Made by a program: the position numbers and the translations under genes. Shown piece after piece: positions 14,011 to 27,112 of a stretch of 64,000 nucleotides of DNA (its first letter is position 1; each line of letters begins with the position of its first letter). Below the pieces are notes generated by a model, which ran no database searches, was not told the origin of the DNA, and worked only from the letters and a program-made list of their open reading frames with translations. The stretch is taken from assembly GCA_948567375.1 (NCBI GenBank), contig OX419755.1, positions 8,995,001-9,059,000 of the forward strand, in the 5' to 3' direction. The stretch comes from Lunularia cruciata (taxonomy: Eukaryota; Streptophyta; Marchantiopsida; Lunulariales; Lunulariaceae).

Positions 14011-17000
14011 GATTATAAAATTTCCTACATATATTATATGCATTTTAAATCCATATAAATAATGGATGACACTTCGATCGTGTTTCTTGCAACCTATTTT
14101 TTATGTCAGAACTCTTGCAAAGTTCGAAACTTAAACTTTGAATAACAATGAAACTTACAATAGACAACCTACCCATCAAAGTAGCTAGATAACCCATCTC
14201 TGGATCTACAAAACTGTAATTTAGAAGGTTTTGCAAAGAGAATTTGGTAGCAAATATTTTAATAAACTCTCCTGCCTGATTTAAAATAAAATAATGTGGA
14301 AAGATAGGACCACTGTGGGTTGCTCACACTCGTGGAAAATCAAAACAAACAAAGGTTGCTCACACGGATGTGCTGTTAAAATACCATAACGGCAGCTACA
14401 GTTGAAGGAAGTAAGTAACGATGAGCCCTTGACAAACCCACACATGTGAATAGATTGAGTGGGACAGTCTTTATACATCTCGGTTGACGAGCTTGAGTTT
14501 AGTATCGTCCTACTTCAAAGCAATATTCGTGGCAAGGTGCTATTCAGAATTCGTCCTTCATCCAGAAATCAGTTTAGAACTCAAGCTTTTCGTCTGCCTG
14601 ATTACAATACGCAGTGGGCTTTGTGATGTATGGCGAAAATGGCGAAAACGATGGATGCAATGTAATAGGATGCACTTTGGTGGCTAAGTTTGGCCCTTGT
14701 TTTAAGAAAATAGAGAGTAAAGAAAACAATGAAAGGAGATAGACATGCAGAAGAAAGATATTTAAGCCACGAGAGTTGGTGGTTTCCAAGCAGATGTAAA
14801 TGGTGATTGGTGAGAGTAAATAAAAGAACGAAGTCCTTGAAGATTATATGGAGGCTTCTTGGATGCTTGGGGGAAGTAGTTGTCTGCTGTCTGTGCCATG
14901 GCAACTCCAAAGATGAAGTTGTGGAGTGTGGAGGCATTGAGACTTATTTTTCATAGTTTATAACGTTCTCCACTCATGAGAGAGGAGGGAAGAAGCGACA
15001 ACCCAAGACAAAGTAAAAGGAAGGAGGAGGAGATGCCCCTAATGTGTCGAAGGAATCAGAGGCAGAAAGGCACCAAACACCGTTGAATTTTATCTTGTCT
15101 GACTGAACGTTCAAGTTCTCGCCTGCACTCATGCAAAAGAGATGAGAGGAGGGAGCACAGCCTCACTATTTCAGTAGAGTATTATGAGAAAGAAAAGTCT
15201 AGTTGATCTTGATGGCGCCGAGCACAAGAGTTTGAGACACTTGTTGATTTGATCCCAAGTGTGGTGGAAGTTGACGTTACTGGAAATCATGTCAAAGGAA
15301 GAGGTCAAGAGAGTAGAACTTTGGACTGTGGAGATTGGGGTGGGCCCTCGGAATGCATGGAGGAGTAAAATAGTTGATTAATTGTTGTTTGACTTTGGGA
15401 CGACAAGCTACGGTAGGGAGCTGCTGCAGCTTAATTTGGACTAAGCAGCAACAGCAGCTTGGGGATGGCAAGTATAAAACATGAGATGAGAAGAGGAGAG
15501 CAGGAGGACATTATTCTCTCATCCATGTGCAGCACTTGTGTTTGGGTTCCAGGACCGTTGGACCCATTTACTAATGAGCTTTTTGGGGATTCTTAACAGC
15601 TACCGGACATGAGAATATCGACCTCGTGGTGCAGAAACTCGCACTCTATACCACCAGATGGATGGAGATGTCCTCTCTCTCGTGTAGTTCTTCTTCTTTG
15701 TAGTTCTGAATTCATTCTTTAATGAATTAAGAATGAATTCGGCACAGGAGCTGCCACTGCTGTGCTGTTGCGCTGCTGGGATTGTTGTCAGTACGTTTGG
15801 AAGAGCAGCTTCGGTCGTGATGGATGAATCAGAAGCAGGGTGGAGAAGGTCCTTGTTGTTGTCGTTCATTTACTGCGGGGCTACCCGTGATCAGCTGCTG
15901 CTCAATTCCCTCCTCGTCTGTGCTTTCCCAGGTGGGTATCTTACTCGTGGGTGGGAATCAATCAATGAGCCTGATCAGCCAGCGGCAGCAGTAGTTTCAG
16001 GTTTGGTTTTCATGGCTCGAACAACATATCTTTTGCTTTTCCACTTCAGACAGGGAAGGTCGGCCGTAAGTACTTTCTGACTGACTTTTGTTTTGAACTG
16101 CTTCGTTCACTATCATCCACATTTACAGCCTTCCTCCAGACCCGCTCCCGGAGTTCCATAGGCAAAATTGTTGAAGTTGGTTATTTTCGTTCCTTGTTAA
16201 GTCCAGCCCAGTCCAGTCCAATCCAGTAGGAGGATAATTGTCTGCATATCCTGCCAAACAACCACCACCTTCTTCCAACAAGGAGGTTTTAGATTCCAGC
16301 CTATAGAGTCCAGGATGCATTCGGGGGAAGAATATGCTGTGGGAGGAATTAATGTATCTGCTTTTTGACCCAGGAGGAAGACAGAATGAGCCAACTATTC
16401 CTCGATGAGAGGATGAGATAGAGACGAATTGGTATCGTCAAGTTGTCCATCTGCCAAATATATATTTCTTTCCATCCAACCAAGTCGAGATGGAATCATT
16501 TGTGCAAGTACTATGTCACATGCCTGACTTCATTGCCTCGACTTCTTCAACTGCTATTGACAAAATGAGCCCACTTCGGTATACATGTCGGACATCCTGC
16601 TTGCAGAGAGATGTTTGCTCCCTTCCACTCGAGAAAATATGTCTAATATTTCCTGTCTGAGACAAGCGCTGTGTGTTGGGTCAAGAGAGACTTCCTCAGC
16701 AAACCCAGCGAGGTTGAAATTCCGTCTGGTTGTGTGTGAACTGGTTGTCACTAGTCAAACACGGATCACAGGAAACGACACCCATCTTTGCCTGGAATGG
16801 ACTTTCAAGACGGCCCATGGACTAATATGCTTGCTGCTTACGGATCAGCGTAAACAAGTGTCTGTACCAGGAACAAGTCTGTTCCTGTTCAGAGTCTTCC
16901 TCAAAGACAGGAAGGCGGGTAATATATAACCTAGTATATATAATAGGACGATATATAACCTAGATAGCCAGCAAGAGTGCCAAGAGCGAGCAGAAAATAC

Positions 17001-18383
17001 CAACTACGAAGCCTGTTGGTAGCCCCGATATGAATCTGAACCATGAACTGGATATTTCTGTTAAACGACAGGTCAAACATACAACAAGCAAAGAAATGGG
17101 GCCGACATGTATCAACAGTCACTTGAACCCTTGAGAATACATCATGCTGAGAGCCTTGCCTTAGGAGCAGAAGTGAAATGGGATAAGATCACGCTGTTTG
17201 ACGCAGCATACAGGGTAAAAATTGGAGATTCTCTGATGTAGATTATGGACAATCCTCTACTACATTAGAAGGAAGTCATGACAACAGCTCCTGATAACAG
17301 GGCAGTTGTAAGATCTTAAATTGTGAATTGCATGAGACATGGCAGATTGATTTTATGTTCATGGGTGACGTTCCTATCAGGGACAAAGATCGTCTTTTTC
17401 ATAAGGCTAGCTGTGATCGCCTCTCATAGTTTCAAGCCTTTTGGGTTTTGTAGGGGAGTGAAGTGAACTAGTCTTTCAGATGGAAAAGGGCGGTAGTTCT
17501 CTGTTAATGACGAGTAGTCATCGTTACAAACAAGGTGGCGATTCATGAGGTCACAGATAACAAGTAGATTCAGGCCACAAAACACTCCTACGACTGTAAG
17601 TCGAATTTGATCCGCGGATTGTATTCATCAATGCAATTGTTAACAGAACAACTAAAACACGACACAAGAGTGTCGCAAAGACAAACCTAACGGTCTGGAT
17701 TAAGAAGATTCAATTGCTCAGCCACCATATGAGCTTGCTCCTGGCGATGCGATACGAGACAAGACATCGAGACATACGGCGATGCGATGAAAACACCAGA
17801 ACATCGAGTGCTTTCAAGTGGAAGTAATGACAAGTCTCAAATGAAAAGATGCAGTGAATTGGAGAACGGACCTACACGAGATCTTTAAAGACGAGCAGAG
17901 TGAACAAAAAGAAAGAAGCCCAACGCAACTACCAGTACAGGAATGGGAAACATAACGATCCTTGCACCGCCATTCTGGCCCGTAACTCTCTGCCTTAGGC
18001 CTTTGGATTCAACCACGGCCCGTGATAGGGTGATTACCTATTACGTAATAAAAGCTTGGACACCATTATCCTTTAAACCCAGAGTCAATTTACACCAGGG
18101 TCTTGAGAGCAGTTTAATTATTTGACCGACAAAAACGAGATACTGTAACGTCACAAACTACAACACCTTGGCCTCTGAATAGGTCAAGCAGGAGAGTGAA
18201 GAAGAGCTTGTTCCCCATGATGTAACAACATACTATAAAGCTTCTCAAAGCTGACGTCGATTTGTTCACAATCTTGGCCGTCTTCAAAACACACCTACAA
18301 GTAAGAATTCTCAACTTGGAACTTGAAATGGACTTCATGCATGTTCAATCTTCAGGCATGGCAGCTACCACTTCAATGCGCAC
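13196..18383. other. Left part of gene island; no gene confirmed
   Basis: Base composition shifts to clearly higher GC near 13200, like the four genes to the right. Several open frames of 60-115 codons occur (for example 13196-13459 minus, 14602-14937 minus, 15733-16080 plus, 16585-16929 plus), but none shows a recognisable domain. A TATA-like AAGTATAAAAC occurs near 15470 upstream of the 15733 frame. At 17107-17241 the plus strand encodes a 44-residue open stretch; its antisense is also open. COX6a transcript 3' sequence probably ends somewhere below 18384. Unrecognised or non-coding transcripts are possible. Confidence 0.4.
13945..14009. repeat. (AT)n microsatellite, about 32 units
   Basis: An uninterrupted AT dinucleotide run of 65 bp, bounded by TTTC on the left and CGATT on the right. 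Such tracts vary strongly in length between individuals. Confidence 0.97.
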
Positions 18384-21018
18384 TTAGTGGTGTTCATCCG
18401 TGTACTCGAAAAGACCATCCGGGCCTGCAGATTTTAGGAAAAGATACTTTAGATAAAAAAAGTCATGACAACACTCCGTGATGGCCACAATCAAGATCAA
18501 ACGATTCTAGAATTATTCATTCCAGTAGGACGTACCCCAGGGGAACTCCTTGTTCCTGATGCGTAGATAGGAGTAAGCCTGCAAGAGCAAATTTTTTTTC
18601 CATGAGTTTTTCTACCAGCGGTGGGGAAAAGGTGAGCTGGTCAGCAACAGTCTGGTCTTGCACATGTTCACCGACCAACGTAAGTTATACTCCAGTTGTA
18701 TTCAGTGTCTGACTTGTACTAATCAGACTCTAAAGACCACATGTACTCAACTACAATTTCAGTAACACATTTGAGTGGTTATTAAGCGCAGTTCATCACT
18801 TGTCACTACGTAGGGACATGATCAGACAACACAGAAGCAATGCCACTACTTGTTGGAATCCCCATCTAAAATTGTAAAAGCACCCAAGGATGTAATAATC
18901 CTTAGTTCTCACTAAGTATCCTCACCGATAGAGGGAACTGATACTTGATTCTCACTAAGTATCCTCACCGATAGAGGGAACTGATACTTAATTCTCACTA
19001 AGTATCATCAACAATAGAGGACAACCAGCTCACTAAATAATATAAGCTCAAAGTAGAGGAAAGAATCAACATCACTTACAGGTCGCTCTTCATGTGCGTG
19101 TTCTGCACCAATGAGTGTGTAAGCTCCTAGGAGAGTGCAACCGGTGTAACCTAGAATGGTGATGTTTCTCCACTTAACCGTCTCCTCTGCACAACAGATC
19201 GTCGTCGAGTCATGTAAGATGTCATACCCTCTTTACAGAAGCGCACCTTCAGAAGCTTGACGAATGCTTCTCTAAATTCTTAACATTTCCTACACCATCA
19301 GCAGATATCAACTAACAGGGAAAGGCTTCAATGATCGTCTAGTTTTAATAATGGCAGGTGTCCACCTCCATTAAATATCTCACATAACTACAGAATGGTG
19401 ACCAACGATCGGATATGAGTCATGTTCTTTTCAACAATTAGCATTGACGAACAAACACCCACCCGGAGTCAAGTGGTTCGAGTGGGCTTGGACTCTAACC
19501 AGTTTTCTCGTTGGAGAAAGGTCAATTCATAAGGAGGTGCTTTCACCTTATGCATGGACCTCCATCTCAAGAACCCCGTCTCAATCAATCTAGTGACAGA
19601 CGTGTGCTTTGGTGCGGGCTAAAAGCATGATTACTCTATCACTCTAACACTAGATTATAGAAGCATCCGCACTTATACAAGTTACTACATGATCACATTC
19701 CCTTCTCTTGATCCATCGAATGACCTAAGTACGAGGCCTTGAGCTTCATATTAAGCTGGAGCTAAAAACAATATAATGCCTAAAGTACATGAAGTCGATT
19801 GTCAACCTCAATTACTTGTAATTGTGACTTCATTTACTTGAGGCGTGGCACAATAAGAGCTACGGAGCTCATGAAGATAAGATAGACTGATACCGCTCGA
19901 AGAGAAGTGAACCCCAGGAACCAAAGCAAAGGAAGCCATTCCAGATAGAATTTCATTCAGGACCCCTCGATTATATCTACTGTAGGAAAATCCCATGTTT
20001 TCGACTAAGACAAAATAAGGTGAACCAACCCGTTAAACTATGTGAAGCGGAGATCTGATGAGACAGTCTCTCGATTTCGAAAGGAGTAGTTACTTCCTGT
20101 TCGTAGCAACTGAGGCAAAATCTGCTGAAAGCTCAATATTTTCCACATATCCATCTTCACCAGTCTGGCTACTAAATGAGTGAAATTGGACTCAAACACG
20201 TCTAAATCCAACCAAAAATATCACGTTCCACGACATGTGCTCGGGTACACGATGCTGGCCAAACGGAAAGAATATGGTATCAAATTCCGATGAGGATTTC
20301 ATTCAAATTTACCAGAATTCCGAACTTCTACAGGGAGAATTCAGAACGTGGACCAGACCTCCATGAGGTGACCACAACCAAATGTTTTTTCGTATAATGC
20401 AGGCAGGATCCAGGCTGCGAAAACGAAGGAGGAGGAGTAAGGTAAAGTCTAAACAAAGCCCGTAAATCGAGTTCTTCGTTCGCTCGCCCTACTATCCTGC
20501 TAACCCAAAGGCCTAAAGGTTCATAGCTTCGGTCTTAAGTCAAGATTTTCCGCTTGAGAACGTCCGAAGATCGAGAAACGGGATGCTTTCAAACCTTCGA
20601 AACAGTCAATTAACGGTATTGACACAGTAGAAGAACCGATTGACACAACTCGCAGACCGAGTTTACAAGGAACAAAATCGACACCGCAAAGTGACGCATA
20701 CTTTCACACCAATTAGATCTCTTCATTCCCCGTGAAATTTAACATAACACCCAAATTCCCTTCTCCTGAATCGAGACAACGTGGATCCATATCAACCCAC
20801 ACAACTCTCAGCTAAAAAAACCACAGAATCGAAATCCCGGAATGCCACTGCGGCAATCGAAGCCGAAAAAAGAAAAAAACCCTAACATACGGACCTGCAT
20901 CTTCGTGCTGAGCTGAAGAAGAAGACAGATTCCTCTTGGGGATCTGCTTGGGCTGCACCACGGCAGCGGATCGCCGAACCAACAAGGGACCGAGCTTCTG
21001 CCTGAGTAGCTGCGACAT
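18384..21018 (-). CDS. COX6A: Cytochrome c oxidase subunit 6a, mitochondrial (four exons)
   Basis: Subunit VIa is a small single-span protein of complex IV in the inner mitochondrial membrane. I assembled it from four minus-strand exons: 20895-21018, 19080-19186, 18536-18578 and 18384-18424, total 315 bases, 104 residues, close to the roughly 102 residues of the Arabidopsis protein. Introns begin GT and end AG (donors GTCCGT, GTAAGT, GTACGT), and all junction phases agree. The N-terminus is rich in Arg, Ser and Leu, as in a mitochondrial presequence, and ends KRNLSSSS. Exon 2 encodes VKWRNITILGY and the hydrophobic span; exon 3 carries the family signature RIRNKEFPWG, split from PDGLFEYTDEHH in exon 4. 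Exons 2 to 4 are too short to stand out as long open frames. Intron 1 is 1.7 kb; intron 2 holds a hairpin-forming tandem repeat. The gene diverges from MFAP1. It appears intact. Confidence 0.94.
18906..19020. repeat. 43-bp hairpin tandem repeat in COX6A intron 2
   Basis: Two full units (18906-18948, 18949-18991) and a partial, mutated third. Each unit contains AAGTATC and its inverse GATACTT about 19 bases apart, so each could fold into a hairpin. The repeat ends about 60 bp from the intron donor at 19079. Confidence 0.9.
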
Positions 21019-23422
21019 GTTGATCTCCTTCTCACCGGATTTGAAAACTCCCCACCAATCCCAAAATCACGAACACAATTTGAAGCTCTTGCTCTTCAAA
21101 TGTACCGGAAAACTGACTGTCCTCGAGCCCTAAGGGATCTCTTCTCTCTCGCTCTCTTTCATAGAACGAGCGCCTTTAAAATGTGCCCTCTACCAACATT
21201 CCCTTGTTAATCACTCACTTAACTCTTTAATTACGGTTCTAATTCTTGTTTTATTGGAGCGTTCTACTGTGTAAGATTAGCCCATCAATTTACCTTGTCT
21301 GCATCAATTTTTGTCGCTCACTGATTCACTTACACTACTTAATTACGGACTACTGCCTCAAAACGAGAGAGAAAGGCTACCGCGTAGAAAAAACGAAGGA
21401 TGGCAAGACCCCATCAAGCACAAGGGAGAAAAAAGAAAAACGAAACAAAGTAAAATGGTGCTGCGCCACTACAGAGTCTATATGATAAATTTGCCATACC
21501 GCAACTAAGATATCCGAGTTATGCAAGCCCAAGCCCGTATAGTCTGCACAGAACAGAAAACATATGACATAATATCACCTAATGTGATTGTTCTCTTGTA
21601 GATTGCATTTGAAAAAACATCACCTAATATGATTGTTCTCTCTTGGATTGCACCAACCATAGACAAAATATCATTTAATGTGATTATTGTGACAAAATAT
21701 CACCAAACGTGATGTGTGATTGTTCTCTGGTAGATTGCATTTGAAAAAACATCACCTAATATGATTGTTCTCCCATAGATTGCACCAACCATAGACAAAA
21801 CATCACTTAATGTGACAAAATATCACCCAATGTGATTGTTCCTTATGGATTTGCACCAACCATTGTCATCCGTAGAACAATAGACATCTAAATCATCTAA
21901 AATATACTACAACGGACGAGAACCAAGATGTCTCTAATTAACTAACCACTTAAAATTTCAAATATAATTATAATTCTTAAGTTATTTCGAGCATTCTACT
22001 TGTTTGACTGACCTTATTTATCTTGCCTTTATTGGTTTACTTCTGCAGAGGTTTGCTTGGTATTAGCATGATACCATGGGCTATTACATCAAGGGAATGT
22101 TTGGAGGTTTCTTTGGTGATTGCTAGTGGGTAAATTTACACCAAGTAAAAGAATTGGGAAGGAACTGGGAATGGTTGAAAATGGTTTCAAATAATTGATG
22201 AAAGCAATGAACGAGAATCTACTTAAATTAATAGTCGTAATTATTATTTTCATATTTTCCTAATAATGATATTTGTTTGCAAGAGTTACTTGAATGAACA
22301 TGATGAAACTCTTGTTGGATAAATATTCCACTTTTGGAGATGATTATAAGTAGAAAGCGAAGTCATTACCAAATTCATTTTATGTCTCGCTCTTTTTTCC
22401 TCGAAATAAACACATAAATATTTTAAACAAATATTAGAGCTGTCCACGTCACCCGAAGGTTCAAGATTCAGATTCATGAATTTTCCATACTATTCGAGCT
22501 CATTGTTCATTTACTGACCTGGTTTGTTAATTATTTAAATGGAAAGAAACTTATCACACTAATCACGTTATTAAGGACATTGCGTATTGGTAGTTTGTTT
22601 CATTGTATCTATCAAATTCTATTTTATTTTCCTCGCGAGGTCTTGAATGTCTTAAACTTATTAGAGTAGGAGAAAATTATTCTATTTTTCCTGATCCAAG
22701 TGGGATTTTAATCAGATACTGAAACTTTGTTTTACAAGATCTGATGTTAGTTCGCCTCCAGTCATTGGAAACCAAAGATTGTGTTCCTATGACAGGTACT
22801 CTAGCGCTGAGATCGCATTGATGTAGACGAGATAGTGTTCTTATAGTAGACATCTGAGTCCCTATTAGAACCAATCCACAGCACGAACCGTAAAACCCTC
22901 TTCGAGACATTAGGGTTCGAGAGAATAGCACGAGATTTGCAGAGGAAATAGACTGGAATGCGCGACCGATGCGTCAGTGACAGTGCCCGTAATTCTTTCC
23001 ACGGTCTGCGAGCGGGGAATTCGGAGGTTGGGTTTAGTGCCTTTGAGTAGTTTCGATCTCTCGAACGCCTTGTTCAGACTCCCGTAGGGCTGTTGCCACA
23101 ACGACAGTGGAGTAACCAGTCATTATTAGTTTCCATTCTTTCTAATCTTTCCAATCTTTACGGTGGAGGAATTCGTTCGCAGGTCTGGTTTTTCTCCGTC
23201 TTATAGTTTTGAGATCCCCAATAATTTGACTGGAAAGCAGAGATTGGTAGGTTTGTTTTCGCACTCTGAATAGCTGGAAATTGAGTGTAGCGTGCGATTT
23301 CCAATTTCTCGGTCGAAATGGTAATTGTGGCAGTAGGCTTTTGGTGGACTTAGAAGCGTTTGCCAATTTTGTGTATCACGAGTGGAAATTTTAACTGGCG
23401 GAGAAAATTCTGAGAGGACACA
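21019..23422. other. Divergent intergenic spacer between COX6A and MFAP1
   Basis: This 2.4 kb spacer must hold both promoters and 5' leaders. It includes the palindrome array at 21574-21836. An ATTAGGGTT motif (reverse complement of a telo-box AACCCTAAT) occurs near 22909, probably close to the MFAP1 start. No convincing coding exon was found inside it. Confidence 0.6.
21574..21836. repeat. Seven-copy array of palindrome ATCAC-N5-GTGAT
   Basis: Copies lie at 21574-21588, 21619-21633, 21670-21684, 21699-21713, 21751-21765, 21802-21816 and 21822-21836. Copies 1, 4 and 7 have perfect 5-bp arms; the other four carry one mismatch each. They sit in a larger, roughly 130-bp duplication (about 21588-21715 and 21718-21838) that also repeats GATTGTTCTC and TTGCACCAACCATAGAC. 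The inverted half-sites look like a binding site for a dimeric protein, but that is inference. Confidence 0.85.
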
Positions 23423-25040
23423 ATGTCGGTGCAAGCGGGTGTTAGTGATGTGGCTATTTCAGTGAGAGAGAAGTTGAGGGGGAAAATTGGACAGACGAAA
23501 GTTAAGCGATATTGGCCAGGAAAAGCTCCGGAATGGGCTGATGAAGTGGAGGAGGACGTAGACGTGAGGTCCGTACGATCCGTTGCATCATTGAGAGCGG
23601 ATTTGGAAAAGGCTTTCCCGCTTAAGGATGAAGGGGACTTGGCAGCAAAGGATGATCCTCGTCTTCGACGTCTAGCGGAGAGTCGCAGTAACAGGGACGA
23701 AGCTATTGTGAGGCACAGGCAAATTAGGCAGGCAGAAATTGTGTCGACCAGAGAGGAGGAGAGGAAGGCTGCAGAAGCTGCGGAGCTCGAAGAGGAGGAA
23801 GATGATGATGCAATTGAGGAGAGGAGGAGGAAAATTAGGGAAAAGCTTTTGCAGCGGCAGAGAGAGGATGAAATTGCCATGGAGGAGGAAGATGAAGAAG
23901 AGGAGGATGAGGAGGAAGAGTCAGAGTATGAAACTGATTCTGAGGAGGAGTTTGGAGGGATTGCCATGGTGAAGCCGGTTTTTGTTCCCAAAGCTGAAAG
24001 AGAGACAATAGCTGAGAGGGAGAAACTGGAAGCAGAGGAGAAGGCATTCCAAGATTCTATGAAAAAGAAGTTGGAAGAGAGGAAGGTGGAAACTAAGCAG
24101 ATAATTGTAGAGGTAATAAAGCAAGAGGAGGAGATTGCGAAGAACAGAGATGCGGAGGGTGATGGAGGTGAAATAGATACCGATGACGAGACGAATGAAG
24201 CTGATGAGTATGAAACCTGGAAAGCTAGGGAAATTGCTAGAATAAAGAGGGATAGAGAAGACAGAGAAGCAATGGTGAAGGAAAAGGACGAAATTGAGAA
24301 GCTCAGAAATATGACTGAGGAAGAGCGCAGGGAATGGGAGAGGAAGAATCCCAAGCCTCTTGTGCCAGCGAAGAAGAAGTGGAAGTTTATGCAGAAGTAC
24401 TATCACAAAGGTGCTTTCTTTCAGTCTGGATCGGATGACAGGGCTGCTCCTTCGGAAGATAACATATTCAGGAGAGATTTCTCTGCTCCCACAGGGGAGG
24501 ATAAAATGGACAAGACTATATTACCTAAAGTCATGCAGGTCAAGCATTTTGGACGTAGTGGTCGCACGAAATGGACTCACCTTGTGGCTGAGGACACTAC
24601 TCAATGGGACAATCCGTAAGTCCTCGCTTCTTTCCATCGTCCATTTGTCTTCTTGGTCTTTAGGTGTCTTTTGACTTGACAGGTCTCACGCACCTCTCAG
24701 AATCGGTAGCACAGAAATGGTTGTTGATTTCACTACAACATAGTGAAGTTTCCTGAGTTATTCAAGGTAGTTGGTTCTAGACATAGATGTTCTCTTTGGC
24801 TCGAGTTGTGCGCTCTCCCGTTTTCCACCCTTAGTTCTCATGGTTAATCTGTTCGTAGAGCTCATTGTATTTCAAACATTTCATATCATCCGCTAATCAT
24901 GGCATGCGTGCTTGTGTTGCAGATGGACCTATAACGATCCACTTAGAGCCAAATACAACAGCAAAATGGCCGGCATGAACAGACCAATCACAAAGCCTCA
25001 AGGAAGCAAGAAGCTGAAAGATTGGGAGCAGCAGAACTAG
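23423..25040 (+). CDS. MFAP1: MFAP1-family spliceosomal protein (two exons)
   Basis: MFAP1 is a nuclear, highly charged component associated with the U4/U6.U5 tri-snRNP and the spliceosomal B complex. Exon 1 is 23423-24615 and exon 2 is 24923-25040; the intron begins GTAAGT and ends TTGCAG, and the split codon (CC|A) restores Pro. The protein is 436 residues, near the normal length. The first part has the family motif [13 protein letters not shown]; an acidic run of Glu and Asp lies around residues 153-173; long charged helices follow. The conserved C-terminal MFAP1 domain includes [50 protein letters not shown] and, across the junction, [16 protein letters not shown], ending GSKKLKDWE. An antisense open frame at 23350-24354 is only the shadow of the repetitive acidic codons. 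The start is the first ATG of the frame and fits the family. Confidence 0.96.
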
Positions 25041-27112
25041 GACTATTATTTAGCACAGGGCCCACTATTTTCGACGATGTTGTACCCTTTTAGCACGGCC
25101 AACGTTGTCTGTAACATGAAATTGTCACTCTTTACCTTTTCGTCATCACCATTTTGTTAGAAGCTTTAGTAAACGTTGAAACCATCGGTGACCGCTTGTA
25201 CATTTGATACCATGAGTAGACATAAGAGTTAAGCGGCTGTAGAATAGCAGCTCCGAAATTGTAAACGCGTCTCTTTGGGGTATAATGCCGGATATCACTG
25301 CCTGCAGTCGCTCTCTGCAATTTGATGACTTAAAGTAATGATGACTGCGAGTGCCTTCAAAAGTTCCAAATATCTGGTCGACAAGGCTGTCAACTCCCTC
25401 ATTTTACCTTGGGATAGAAGTCAACCCTGCTTTTATGAGAATATCAGGTGGTGCCTTCAGCTTTTCCATCTGAAGGTAGAGATTTGTTAAAGGAAGGCTT
25501 GAGCTGGATAGTTAGTTTTGGTTTAAGACATTCGGGGTTTGTGCACATTCGTCGTTTGGCCTAAAAGTTTGGTGACATAAGGAAACCGTCCAATGTGAAT
25601 GTTGCTAGAGGTTATGTCGTCTGGTGAATGGAATAGAATTCAGATGAGTGATTTCAACGTAAGGGAAGCAAGTACCTAGGTACGGTACCCCAGTACTACA
25701 TACTCAACAAGTGATTGGAAACAGCTGCAAACTTCGTGTAGACGTACATACCAAGCACGTGTTCTGGAAAAATATGCACTTTCCAGTCAAGTTTAAGTCC
25801 TTGTCTCTATGAACCTAAACTTTACAGGAAACATAACTACGTCAGGGGTTCTCTTATTGCACAGGATGAACAAATCTGACGGTTCAGACGAAGACGAGAA
25901 ACGCCTCAATTTACCATCCGACGACCATTAAATATATTGCCAGCGTCTTTGGAGCGCAAAGAGAAGGTTTAAGAACTCCGAGTTCTTGGTGCCAGTTTCA
26001 TCTGGATTTCCAATACTCCTGCAGTTTTCTCGCCTGTGAAAAGAGGGCATCAGCAGGAGCTAAGACCGTAGTTGTGTACGTATCACCTTCTATGGCCGGG
26101 GGAACATGTCTAACTGCATGCAATTCTCAATGTGGCAAAATGTGGAATTGTCTTATGAGAAAGAAAGAAGTCCAGAAGATGATTGCAGGCTAGGTAATTC
26201 GATGGAGCACATCGCATATGCACTAGTCAAGATGTTCTTGGTGACAAACGCACAATCTTTTTGGCTTGCAAGTTCCAAGTTAACCATCTCCCCAAGAAGT
26301 AAACTTCTTACGAGCACTAGTATAAGCGCACTGACATCTTCAGGTCTAGATTTCAACCCCTGGGTACTCAGACGTTCGTTACAACCACCTGAAACCAGGC
26401 AGGTGGTAGGAAGAAGATTCAAACAAAAGGCAAAAACATTGTGATCTAGGTGCTCAGAACCTAGCCTGTAGATGAGAACAAGTCCATGAACAGTGGGTTC
26501 ATCTTCGTGGGAAGGAAAATGATACAATTTCGGAGCTTGGTCAAAGATTCTGTTCAACCTCAACTGCAGGGGAAAGTCCCACAATCAAAGGGGCCCCTAA
26601 AGAATGAAATTCGTTGATAGGATTCATTTTGAGTCTTTCATCTATAAATATACATGCAGGTGGCTCATACTCTCTATCTATGTTACTGTGGTGTCGATAA
26701 ACAGGCACCCTGCACACATAATGAAGAAACTAAATGGCGTTGACCTGCAACTTCTTGTGTTCAGAAATCTGCTGCAAAGAGAACAGGCTATCCAGATCTC
26801 TTGCCATCGAGGTGTAAAGCAAGGTTCATGCCAGTCTTCGACTTGGATGAACTCAAGCAGTAAAGTTTTCTTCCGTCTAACCTTTCAATCCTTGACCCCA
26901 TTGACTCAGCACAAAAATTGTCATGCTGAATTTGGGGAGGAAAACTGTTACCATATGGGCAGAAACCATTCTTATGACCAACCAAACGTTCTGCTGAACT
27001 TTAAACATCTCCATCATGGTCCTGGGAACAGTCACCTTCTCCCTGCGGAAGCAGACTCTTAAGACTTACTCGCCAACCTGATTGCTTGGAGCAGGGTGAA
27101 TAGATGGAGAAC
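25041..27112. other. Convergent spacer between MFAP1 and AVT6-like gene
   Basis: It holds the 3' ends of both flanking genes. Two open frames (26153-26584 minus without an ATG at its 5' limit; 26604-27062 plus with an ATG, 152 codons) have no recognisable domain. They could be chance frames in long untranslated sequence. Confidence 0.5.

Noticed and set aside
15733..16080. 115-codon plus-strand frame with a TATA-like motif upstream
   Set aside because: No recognisable domain or homology by eye. Recorded only as part of the unassigned left island.
23350..24354. Long antisense open frame of 334 codons opposite MFAP1
   Set aside because: It is Ser-rich because the sense strand is a run of Glu, Asp and Lys codons. 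The sense frame has clear family motifs and a matching second exon.
26153..27062. Open frames on both strands between MFAP1 and AVT6
   Set aside because: The minus frame has no ATG at its 5' limit and neither has a recognisable domain. They probably lie in untranslated sequence of the convergent genes.
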